64,000 nucleotides of DNA from Massilia timonae CCUG 45783 (GTDB lineage: Bacteria > Pseudomonadota > Gammaproteobacteria > Burkholderiales > Burkholderiaceae_D): NCBI RefSeq assembly GCF_000315425.1, contig NZ_JH992926.1:285161-349160 (forward strand). Reading direction: 5' to 3'. Made by a program: the position numbers and the translations under genes. Every line of letters begins with the position of its first letter. The first letter of the stretch is position 1. This document shows positions 9,588 through 17,045 of the stretch, piece after piece. The notes below the pieces were generated by a model that worked only from the letters and a program-made list of their open reading frames with translations, made no database searches and was not told the DNA's origin.

Positions 9588-10477
9588 ATGGTCCCCCTAT
9601 GGTCGATGAGGTCGGATGGCGACGCCGGCCGGTTCGCGTCCAGCAGTTGCGCCACCTGCGGCAGGATCTGTTCGGCCGAGGCTTCGAGCTTGAGCATCAG
9701 CATGTCGTCGGCGCGGGTGCGGCCAAGATTGATGGCGGCGATCGGCTTGCCCGCCGCCTGCGCCAGCCGGCAGAAGCGGAAGCCCGAATACACCATCAAC
9801 GACGAGCCCACGACCAGCAGCGCATCGGCCGCCTCCATCTGCGCCAGCGCGCAGGCGGTGCGCGCCGGCGGCACGTTGTCGCCGAAAAAAACGACGTCGG
9901 GCATCAAGACCCCGCCGCAGTGCACGCACGCCGGAATGGCCACGCCGGTGACGGCGTCCGGATCGAGCGCGGCGTCGCCGTCGGGCAGCGGCGTGGCCAT
10001 CGCCTGCAGCAGGGCCGGGTTTGCGAACTCCAGTTGGGTCTGGACGAAGGCGCGCGGAAAGCGTGCATCGCAGGCCAGGCAGCTCACATAATGGATATTG
10101 CCGTGCAATTCGAGCAGCGCGTGGCTGCCGGCCTGCTGGTGCAGGCCGTCGACGTTCTGGGTCAGGATGAAACCGAGCTTGCCGGCCGCCTCGAGGGCGG
10201 CCAGCGCCCGGTGCCCGTCGTTGGGCCGGGCGCGCGCCAGCAGCGGCCAGCCGACCATGCTGCGCGCCCAGTAGCGGCGCTGGACCGCCACGTCGCGCCG
10301 GAATTCGGGCCCCTGGATCGGCAGGCGGCCGCGGCGCACGCCGTCACGGTCGCGGTAATCGGGGATGCCGGAAGCGGTCGACAGGCCGGCGCCGGTCAGG
10401 ACCAGCGTGCGCGGGTGCCTGGCCAGGAACGCGGCCAATGCCCCGACGCCCTCGTGAATGCTGAGACCTTCTGCCAT
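9584..10477 (-). CDS. Sir2-family NAD-dependent protein deacylase
   Basis: A 297-residue sirtuin. The NAD site reads GAGLSTASGIPDYRDRDG, then TQNVDGLHQQAG and the catalytic His in LHGN. A zinc knuckle of two C-x2-C pairs (CLAC and CVHC) is complete. The frame is open further upstream, but ATG 10477 is preceded by GGAGG and AAGGAG, so it is the real start. The enzyme consumes NAD while removing acyl groups from lysine; its place beside nadB, nadAC and pnuC gives an NAD-centred neighbourhood. The basic substrate class (acetyl, succinyl or ADP-ribosyl transfer) cannot be told. Confidence 0.92.
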   Translation of the reverse strand: MAEGLSIHEGVGALAAFLARHPRTLVLTGAGLSTASGIPDYRDRDGVRRGRLPIQGPEFRRDVAVQRRYWARSMVGWPLLARARPNDGHRALAALEAAGKLGFILTQNVDGLHQQAGSHALLELHGNIHYVSCLACDARFPRAFVQTQLEFANPALLQAMATPLPDGDAALDPDAVTGVAIPACVHCGGVLMPDVVFFGDNVPPARTACALAQMEAADALLVVGSSLMVYSGFRFCRLAQAAGKPIAAINLGRTRADDMLMLKLEASAEQILPQVAQLLDANRPASPSDLIDHRGTM

Positions 10478-10572
10478 GCCGCTCCTTCCTCCAATGCTTT
10501 CCTCCCATGCATGGGATCGTAACATCGGCCATCCGGACGCCACACACGATTCCCCGCATCAGCGCGCCGCGC

Positions 10573-11478
10573 TCATCTGGCGGATACGGCGATCCCGCCA
10601 ACGATCATGCCGAATGCCAGCACATGATACAGGTGCGGCGCCTCGCCGAGAAACGCGGACGACAGCAGCGCCGTGAACAGCGGCGTCAGGTTGATGAAGA
10701 ACGCGCCCAGGCTCGGCCCGGCGCGCTGCACGCCTGCGCCCCAGCAGCGCATGGCGATGATGGCCGGCCCGATCGCCACGTACAGCAGGGCGGCGGCGAG
10801 CGGCCAGCTCCAGGCGATGTGCACGTCCTTGACCGCCCATTCGCCGCCGGCCAGCGCGCCCGACCACAGCACGCCGAACCCGACCTGGGCCAGCAGGAAG
10901 GCGGCCCAGTCCGCGCGCAGCGCCGGCGCGTCCTTTTGCTGCATCAGGAGCCAGCTGTAGAAGGACCAGGCGATGGTGGCCAGGATCATGTACAGGTCGC
11001 CCGCCACCAGCCGCAGCGCCGCCAGCTCGGCCAGCGAGCCGCGGCACATCACGACCAGCACGCCGGCGATCGACAGCGCCGCCCCCACGACCTGCTTGCG
11101 CTTGACCGGCACGTTGAAGAACAGCCGCCCGACCAGCAGCATCCACACCGGCACGCCGGAGGCGACCAGGGTCACGTTGATCGGCGACGAGCTTTGCAAC
11201 GCCAGGTATTGCAGCGAGTTGTACAGGCCGACGCCCAGCAGGCCGAGCATGCTGTAGCGCTTCCAGTTGGCCAGCACGCCGTAATCGGCGCGCAGCGCGG
11301 CCCGGCCCAGCGGCAGCAGGACGGCGAGCGCGATCGACCAGCGGATCAGGTTGAGCGTCATCGGCGGCACCGCGTCGCGCACCAGGCGTCCGACGATAGC
11401 GTTGCCGGCCCACAGCACGGGCGGGACGGTCAGGAGCAGGGCGGTGGCCGGGGTCAGCCGATAGCCGGGCGTCGACAT
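10573..11478 (-). CDS. EamA/DMT-family transporter
   Basis: A 301-residue integral membrane protein with about ten hydrophobic segments arranged as two EamA repeats, typical of drug/metabolite transporters. NAIVGRL near the N-terminus and the second repeat beginning around ILATIAWSFYSW fit the family. It starts one base after the nadB stop, so it belongs to the nadB transcript; whether it moves a pyridine compound is only a guess from position. Confidence 0.87.
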   Translation of the reverse strand: MSTPGYRLTPATALLLTVPPVLWAGNAIVGRLVRDAVPPMTLNLIRWSIALAVLLPLGRAALRADYGVLANWKRYSMLGLLGVGLYNSLQYLALQSSSPINVTLVASGVPVWMLLVGRLFFNVPVKRKQVVGAALSIAGVLVVMCRGSLAELAALRLVAGDLYMILATIAWSFYSWLLMQQKDAPALRADWAAFLLAQVGFGVLWSGALAGGEWAVKDVHIAWSWPLAAALLYVAIGPAIIAMRCWGAGVQRAGPSLGAFFINLTPLFTALLSSAFLGEAPHLYHVLAFGMIVGGIAVSAR

Positions 11479-11479
11479 C

Positions 11480-13138
11480 TCAGCCGCGCCGCGGCGTCAG
11501 GACGCTCGGCAGCGCCTTCGGCAGCGTGTCCGGGAAGTCGCGCGAGTAATGCAGGCCGCGGCTCTCGTGGCGCGACAGCGCGCTCTTGACGATGAGGTGC
11601 GCCACCTCGACCAGGTTGCGCAGTTCCAGCAGGTCGGGCGTGATGCGGAAGTTGCGGTAGTACTCGTCGATCTCTTCCTTGAGCAGCTTGATGCGGTGCT
11701 CGGCGCGCTCGAGGCGCTTGGTGGTGCGCACGATGCCGACGTAGTTCCACATGAAGCGGCGCAGCTCGTCCCAGTTGTGGGCAATGACCACTTCTTCGTC
11801 GGCGTTGGTGACGCGGCTCTCGTCCCAGGCCGGCAAGGCCGGATGCTCGACCGGGCTGCTTCCCGCGATGTGCTCGGCGCAGGCGCGCCCCACCACCACG
11901 CATTCGAGCAGCGAGTTGCTGGCCAGGCGGTTGGCGCCGTGCAGGCCGGTGCAGGCGGTTTCGCCCACCGCATACAGGCCGGGAATGTCGGTGCGCCCGG
12001 CCAGGTCGGTGACCACGCCGCCGCAGGTGAAGTGCACGGCCGGCACCACGGGGATCGGCTCGCGCGTGATGTCGATGCCCAGTTCCAGGCAGCGCGCGTA
12101 AATCGTCGGGAAGTGCTCCTTGAGGAACTCCGGGTCCTGGTGGCTGATGTCCAGGTCCATGTGGTCCAGGCCGCGCTTCTTCATCTCGAAGTCGATGGCG
12201 CGGGCGACCACGTCGCGCGGCGCCAGCTCCCCCCGTTCGTCATGGGCCGGCATGAAGCGGGCGCCCGCAAGCGGGCCGGCTTCGTGCGGCAGCTTGAGCA
12301 AGCCGCCTTCGCCGCGGATCGCCTCGGTGATCAGGAACGATTTGGCATAGGGGTGGTACAGGCAGGTCGGGTGGAACTGGATGAACTCCATGTTCGACAC
12401 CCGGCAGCCGGCGCGCCAGGCCATGGCGATGCCGTCGCCGGTGGCGGTGTCGGGATTGGTGGTGTACAGGTAGACCTTGCCGGCGCCGCCGGTGGCCAGC
12501 ACCGTGTGTTCGGCCTCGAAGGTCAGCACCTTGCCGCTCTCGATGTCCTGCACGTACAGGCCGTGGCAGCGCGGCTGGCCGACCAGCGACGGCGCGCCCG
12601 CATGGACGCCGTCGGGGCCCAGCTTGTCGGACGTGATGACGTCGATTGCCACATGGTGCTCGAACAGCGCGATGTTCGGGTGCGCGCGCACCTTCTGTTC
12701 GAGGGTCACCTGCACCGCATGGCCGGTGGCGTCGGCGGCGTGGATGATGCGGCGCTGGCTGTGGCCGCCTTCGCGGGTCAGGTGGAAACCCAGCTCGGCC
12801 GTGGCGTCGCGGGTGAACGGCACGCCCTGGTCGATCAGCCATTCGATGGCGGCGCGGCCATGTTCGACGATATAGCGCGTGGCGCCTTCGTCGCACAGGC
12901 CGGCGCCGGCGACCAGGGTGTCGTCGATGTGCTGGTCGTGACTGTCGCCCGAATCGAGCACGGCGGCGATCCCGCCCTGGGCCCAGCTGCTCGCGCCATC
13001 GAGCAGTGCCCGCTTGGAGATGATGGCGACCTTGCGGGTCTGGGCCAGGTGCAGGGCAACGGACAGGCCGGCCAGGCCGCTGCCGACGATCGCGACGTCA
13101 AATTTCATGGCAATGTCAAATTTGTACAGAGGCATCAC
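11480..13138 (-). CDS. nadB: L-aspartate oxidase
   Basis: A 552-residue FAD enzyme that oxidises L-aspartate to iminoaspartate for NadA. The N-terminal dinucleotide motif VGSGLAGLSVAL, the SSWAQGGIAAV segment and ATGGAGKVY are typical of NadB; EFIQFHPT and the ELRN helix near the C-terminus also match. Start is uncertain: ATG 13138 begins with YKFDIA followed by MKFDVAIVGSG from ATG 13108, so an almost duplicated short segment sits at the N-terminus, and neither start has a strong ribosome site. The gene leads a minus-strand run into the EamA transporter. Confidence 0.95.
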   Translation of the reverse strand: MMPLYKFDIAMKFDVAIVGSGLAGLSVALHLAQTRKVAIISKRALLDGASSWAQGGIAAVLDSGDSHDQHIDDTLVAGAGLCDEGATRYIVEHGRAAIEWLIDQGVPFTRDATAELGFHLTREGGHSQRRIIHAADATGHAVQVTLEQKVRAHPNIALFEHHVAIDVITSDKLGPDGVHAGAPSLVGQPRCHGLYVQDIESGKVLTFEAEHTVLATGGAGKVYLYTTNPDTATGDGIAMAWRAGCRVSNMEFIQFHPTCLYHPYAKSFLITEAIRGEGGLLKLPHEAGPLAGARFMPAHDERGELAPRDVVARAIDFEMKKRGLDHMDLDISHQDPEFLKEHFPTIYARCLELGIDITREPIPVVPAVHFTCGGVVTDLAGRTDIPGLYAVGETACTGLHGANRLASNSLLECVVVGRACAEHIAGSSPVEHPALPAWDESRVTNADEEVVIAHNWDELRRFMWNYVGIVRTTKRLERAEHRIKLLKEEIDEYYRNFRITPDLLELRNLVEVAHLIVKSALSRHESRGLHYSRDFPDTLPKALPSVLTPRRG

Positions 13139-13270
13139 TATAAGCGATTTGTCATCCTTACGTCAGGCTCGCCGTAAGGCTTGCCGAGGGCCGCCACTGT
13201 ACGGCTGCGCACCGAAAGGCGCGGCCCGGCCGTCTAGGATGGGGTTTTACTCATCCATCAAGGACACGCC

Positions 13271-13765
13271 ATGACCGCAGACCGCCACCACGCAGCCGCG
13301 CTCGCCGACCGGATCGGCTCGATGCGCTTCGCCATGTTCACCTTCCGCGACGGCTATGACCACCTGGTCAGCCAGCCGATGACCAAGCAGGACGTCGACG
13401 CCGAGGGCGGCCTCTGGTTCTTCGTCAACTCCACGACCGAGCTGTGGGACAGCATCGCGCACCAGCCCGAGGTCAACGTCAGCTTCGCCGACAACGAAAA
13501 CAGCACCTATGTGTCGGTCAGCGGCCGCGCCGAGCGCGTGGTCGACCGCGCGCAAGTCCAGGCCCGTTGGAACCCGATGGTCCAGGCCTGGTTCCCGGCC
13601 GGCCCGGAAGACCAGCACGCGGTGCTGGTGCGCGTCGATCCGCACGCGGCCGAATACTGGGATTCGAACGACAGCAAGATGGTGCGCCTGTTCGCCATGG
13701 CCAAGGCGGCCGTGACCGGCACCCAGCCGGACGTGGACGGCGAGCACGGCACCATCAAGCTGTAG
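13271..13765 (+). CDS. pyridoxamine 5'-phosphate oxidase-like flavin protein (general stress type)
   Basis: A 164-residue split-barrel protein of the PNPOx-like group. MRFAMFTFRD, GGLWFFVNSTTELWDSI, VNVSFADNENSTYVSVSGRAE and the Trp-containing C-terminal VDPHAAEYWDS are characteristic of the general-stress FMN-binding subgroup. The physiological substrate is unknown. AAGGA precedes ATG 13271. A hairpin follows the gene. Confidence 0.85.
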   Translation: MTADRHHAAALADRIGSMRFAMFTFRDGYDHLVSQPMTKQDVDAEGGLWFFVNSTTELWDSIAHQPEVNVSFADNENSTYVSVSGRAERVVDRAQVQARWNPMVQAWFPAGPEDQHAVLVRVDPHAAEYWDSNDSKMVRLFAMAKAAVTGTQPDVDGEHGTIKL

Positions 13766-13773
13766 TTCTTGCA

Positions 13774-13795
13774 GTAGGGCACATACGTGCCTTAC
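13774..13795 (+). terminator. hairpin after the flavin protein gene
   Basis: An imperfect inverted repeat (GTAGGGCAC opposite GTGCCTTAC around ATA) begins eight bases after the stop of the preceding gene. No T-run follows, so it may be a weak terminator or mRNA end-stabilising stem. Confidence 0.35.
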
Positions 13796-13826
13796 AGTAG
13801 CGCTCCCGAATTCTGGAGCGCATACG

Positions 13827-14396
13827 ATGACCAGCCCGCTCGAACTGGCGGCCAACGCCTTCACGGCCGCCGCCATCCTGCTGGCCGGCCGCAACAACGT
13901 CCATACCTGGTGGACCGGCATCGTCGGCTGCGCGCTGTTCGGCCTGCTGTTCGCCCGGAACCGGCTGTATGCCGACGTCGTGCTGCAGATGTTCTTCGTC
14001 GGCACCGGGGTGCTGGGCTGGTGGCGCTGGTTGCGCGGCAATAACGGCGCGCCGCTGCCGATCACCCACGCCGGCTGGCGCAGCCTGGCATGGATGATCC
14101 CGGCCGGGATCACCGCCACCGCCGCCTACGGCGCCTTGCTGCATTTCCATACGAACGCCTACGCGCCCTTCATCGATTCGGCGGTGCTGGTGTTCAGCGT
14201 CATCGCCCAACTGCTCATGATGCAGCGCCGGATCGAGAATTGGCCGGTCTGGCTGCTGGTCAATACGATCGCCGTGCCGCTGTACTACAGCCGCGGGCTG
14301 CACCTCACGGCCTTTCTCTACCTGTGCTTCTGGGTCAATGCGATCGTGTCCTGGGTCTGGTGGACCAGGCTGGCCAGACGCGAAGCCGGCGCCTGA
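13827..14396 (+). CDS. pnuC: PnuC-family nicotinamide riboside-type transporter
   Basis: A 189-residue membrane protein with about seven hydrophobic segments. The early GRNNVHTWWTGIVGC and the late LLVNTIAVPLYYSRGLHLT are PnuC-type. PnuC proteins carry vitamins such as nicotinamide riboside by facilitated diffusion. The substrate is not fixed by sequence, since thiamine and riboflavin relatives exist, but the neighbouring nadA, nadC, nadB and Sir2 genes favour an NAD precursor. GGAG precedes the start. Its stop directly abuts the stop of the convergent gene at 14397. Confidence 0.82.
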   Translation: MTSPLELAANAFTAAAILLAGRNNVHTWWTGIVGCALFGLLFARNRLYADVVLQMFFVGTGVLGWWRWLRGNNGAPLPITHAGWRSLAWMIPAGITATAAYGALLHFHTNAYAPFIDSAVLVFSVIAQLLMMQRRIENWPVWLLVNTIAVPLYYSRGLHLTAFLYLCFWVNAIVSWVWWTRLARREAGA

Positions 14397-14798
14397 TCAG
14401 GGCTGGGTCGGCGGCAAGTCCCTTTCGTCCTGGTTGCCGCCCGTCTCGCGCGCCCCCAGCCCGGTTTCCCTTGGTCCCGCCTGGCTGGCGCGGGTATCCT
14501 GGGCGCCCGGATTGGCATGGGTCATGGCCGCATCCACCGACTCGGTGCGCGGCGCCGCGTCGCGCGTCTCGACGTTGGTGGCGGCTGCGTCCGGCGCCGT
14601 GTCTGCCGTGCCGTCGGGCGCGTTGACGTAGGGTCCCGATTGGTTGCGGGTGAGGCCCGGTCCGCCGTTGCCGCCGGTCTCGGTCTGGCTCTCGTGGCTG
14701 GGCGTGGCGCCTTGCTGGCCGCTGGTCAGGCCGCCGACGCCGACGGTCACGCTGCCGTCGTCGGGTTTGCCCTGGGGTGTCGATGTGGACTGGGTCAT
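14397..14798 (-). CDS. hydrophilic low-complexity protein of unknown function
   Basis: A 133-residue polar protein rich in Gly, Thr, Gln, Asp and Pro, without hydrophobic segments, probably disordered. The open frame runs further upstream, but ATG 14798 has AGGAGG seven bases before it, a strong reason to choose it. I do not recognise a family. Confidence 0.6.
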   Translation of the reverse strand: MTQSTSTPQGKPDDGSVTVGVGGLTSGQQGATPSHESQTETGGNGGPGLTRNQSGPYVNAPDGTADTAPDAAATNVETRDAAPRTESVDAAMTHANPGAQDTRASQAGPRETGLGARETGGNQDERDLPPTQP

Positions 14799-14980
14799 CT
14801 GCGCCTCCTGTCGAGTTGGTGTGTGATGCGCAATTGTGACGCTCCGGGAGCGGTGCGGGTATCGGCGGCGGTGGGCAGGCGCTGTAGGAGGGTGGCGCAT
14901 GAGCATGCTCGCAGGTATCGTGCGCGAGCGCCGCGGGTCGAATGCTAGGGTAGCTCCATCGACCATTTCTGGAGACTGCC

Positions 14981-15316
14981 ATGGAAAAACCTGACTACGC
15001 CGCCTGCATCGCGGCCTGCAATGCCTGTGCCGACGCCTGCGACCGCTGCGCCGCCGCCTGTTTGAGCGAGGAAGACGTCAAGATGATGGCGCGCTGCATC
15101 GCCCTCGACATCGATTGCGCCCAGCTGTGCCGCCTGGCGGCGGCGGTCATGGCGCGCGGCGGTGAGATCGCCGCGGCGCTGTGCGGGGTGTGCGCCGAGG
15201 CCTGTGAGCGCTGCGCCGGGGAATGCGCAAAGCACCCGATGGACCACTGCCAGGCATGCGCGGCCGCCTGCCGCGCGTGCGCCGACGCCTGCCGGCGCAT
15301 GGCTGCGGCCGCTTGA
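14981..15316 (+). CDS. four-helix bundle Cys-rich copper-binding protein (DUF326/Csp type)
   Basis: A 111-residue protein with about 16 cysteines spaced on helices in C-x3-C and C-x6-C patterns (for example CIAACNACADACDRCAAAC), the arrangement of the DUF326/Csp family, where Cys line the inside of a four-helix bundle and store Cu(I). No signal peptide is seen, so it should act in the cytosol. GGAG precedes the start. A paralogue, broken by an IS, lies at 49429-51160 in the copper island. Confidence 0.88.
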   Translation: MEKPDYAACIAACNACADACDRCAAACLSEEDVKMMARCIALDIDCAQLCRLAAAVMARGGEIAAALCGVCAEACERCAGECAKHPMDHCQACAAACRACADACRRMAAAA

Positions 15317-15364
15317 TACGGATCTGTCCGATATCCCTTCCTCACCCGGAGACGTGGTGCTATA

Positions 15365-15380
15365 CTGTATATCCATACAG
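15365..15380 (+). promoter_or_regulatory. LexA (SOS) operator upstream of recombinase
   Basis: CTGTATATCCATACAG fits the CTGT-N8-ACAG LexA box, and the flanking bases extend it to TACTGT...ACAGTT. It ends 17 bases before the recombinase start and would overlap its promoter, so the gene is probably repressed by LexA and released by DNA damage. Confidence 0.75.
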
Positions 15381-15397
15381 TTCTTTGTCGCACCACC

Positions 15398-16561
15398 ATG
15401 CCCGTCTTCCTGCCGATCGACCTCGACCCGCTGCCCACGGAACATCCGGACCGGGCGGCGGCGAGTCGTCCGGACACGGGCATCTTCTCCGGCGTGCACG
15501 ACGAACCGGTCACGTCGGCCCGCAACGACGCCGAACTGGCGCGCGAATACATCTCGCATGGCGAACTGAGTCCCAAGTCGATCGCCAACCTGCAGAAAGA
15601 ACTGTACCGCTTCCTGACCTGGTGCCGCGAAGAAGCGCAGAAGACCTTCCAGCAGCTGAACGTGGCCGACCTGAACGCCTACAAGGAGTTCATCCGCAAC
15701 CCGCCGGCCGAGTGGGTGTGCACGACCAAGTGGCCACGCAACGATCCGCGCTACCGCCCGTTCTCGGGCCCGCTGTCCGACACCAGCCGGCGCCAGTCGA
15801 TGATCGCCATCAAGGGCTTGCTGGCGTTCGCCGAGCACACCGGCTACCTGCGCCGCAATCCGGCGCGCCTGGTGCGCAATGTGCGGGCGCCGCATGCCGG
15901 CCGCATCACGCGCTACCTGACCCCGGCCGCGCTGGCCTATGCGCTGGCCGCGGCCGAGGCGCGCGACGCCGATTCCGACGCCGCGGCGCGCCAGCGCGCC
16001 CGCGACCGCTTCCTGCTGATCGCCTTCGCCCAGACCGGGGCGCGCCTCAATGAAATCGTCGGCGCGCGCATGGGTTCGATCTACAGCGAGGGCGACGGCC
16101 GCTGGTGGCTGGACGTCCTGGGCAAGGGCAACAAGCCTCGCCGGCTGCCGGTGCCGCCGGCCACGCTGGCCGCCTACCGCGATTACCGGCGCGCCTTCGG
16201 CCTGCTGGAGCAGACCAGCCGCGGCGACCACATGCCGCTGGTGCTGTCGAGCCGCACGCGCGACCACGTGCGCGTCACCGACGAAGCGGCCTCCGAGGCG
16301 CTGAAGGCGATCTTCCAGCTGGCCGCCAGCGAGGCGGCGGCCCGGGGCGACGGCGACAGCGCCGCCATGCTGCGCCAGGCGTCGCCGCACTGGCTACGTC
16401 ACAGCATGCTCACCAACCACGCCAACAGCGGGGTGCAGCTCAAGACCCTGCAGGACACCGCCGGCCACGCCAACATCGCCACCACCGCCGGCTATCTGCA
16501 CAAGACCGACAAGGAACGCCACGACGAGATCCTCGGCGCGGACGGCAAGGGCATCCTCTAG
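15398..16561 (+). CDS. tyrosine recombinase, SOS-box controlled
   Basis: A 387-residue site-specific recombinase. An N-terminal SAM-like core-binding region (about 50-160) precedes the catalytic part. Arg of TGARLNE, Lys of GKGNKPRR, HWLRHS, GHAN and the nucleophile Tyr in GYLHK give the full catalytic set. A LexA box lies directly upstream. It is not beside an obvious phage, tRNA or cassette array. The segment RPFSGPLSDTSRRQS is matched in the recombinase at 31817-32965 (KPFAGPLLPASQRQA), so they form one subfamily. Its target site is unknown. Confidence 0.9.
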   Translation: MPVFLPIDLDPLPTEHPDRAAASRPDTGIFSGVHDEPVTSARNDAELAREYISHGELSPKSIANLQKELYRFLTWCREEAQKTFQQLNVADLNAYKEFIRNPPAEWVCTTKWPRNDPRYRPFSGPLSDTSRRQSMIAIKGLLAFAEHTGYLRRNPARLVRNVRAPHAGRITRYLTPAALAYALAAAEARDADSDAAARQRARDRFLLIAFAQTGARLNEIVGARMGSIYSEGDGRWWLDVLGKGNKPRRLPVPPATLAAYRDYRRAFGLLEQTSRGDHMPLVLSSRTRDHVRVTDEAASEALKAIFQLAASEAAARGDGDSAAMLRQASPHWLRHSMLTNHANSGVQLKTLQDTAGHANIATTAGYLHKTDKERHDEILGADGKGIL

Positions 16562-16563
16562 GG

Positions 16564-16842
16564 TCAGACCGGGATCGACGAGGTCCCGCCGTCCGAGCTG
16601 CCGTAATTCTGCAACTCGTCGAGTGACAGACGGCGTTCGTTGAGCGCCGTCACGATCGAACCCAGCTGTTCATCGTCGGGCTGGATATAGACGATGCGTT
16701 GCTCGAGCAGGTTATCCCAGTAGGGCGTGTAGGGCACAGCGGTTTCGGTCATCACTTTTGCCTTGAAGCTGCCATCCTGCAGCTCGCCGACCAGGGTAAT
16801 GCGCGCGGTATCGGGGACGGTATTCTGGACCGTGATGTTCAT
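16564..16842 (-). CDS. small protein of unknown function
   Basis: A 92-residue protein, convergent with the recombinase and two bases from its stop. ATG 16842 is chosen because AAGGA lies upstream at good spacing; the frame stays open beyond it. The sequence begins MNITVQNTVPDTARITL and has a mixed strand-like pattern without membrane segments. Family not recognised. Confidence 0.55.
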   Translation of the reverse strand: MNITVQNTVPDTARITLVGELQDGSFKAKVMTETAVPYTPYWDNLLEQRIVYIQPDDEQLGSIVTALNERRLSLDELQNYGSSDGGTSSIPV

Positions 16843-17045
16843 GCTCATCCTTTGAGTGATCAGTTCGTGTGAAGCCATTGTGACGCAGCCACGGATTGCA
16901 TGCACGCCGCAGGGCGCCTGCCGTGCGCACCCTGGCCGGGTGGAACGATCGATGGTATCGAATGCCATCGTCAAAATTATCCGCTTTTCAACATTGGCGA
17001 CGGCGACCGATACTGGACGCTGCTCAACCAACAAGGAGTCAAGCA

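Noticed and set aside
15398..16561. Integron integrase with cassette array
   Set aside because: Despite the SOS box, I see no integron-specific additional domain and no attC-like repeats beside the gene.
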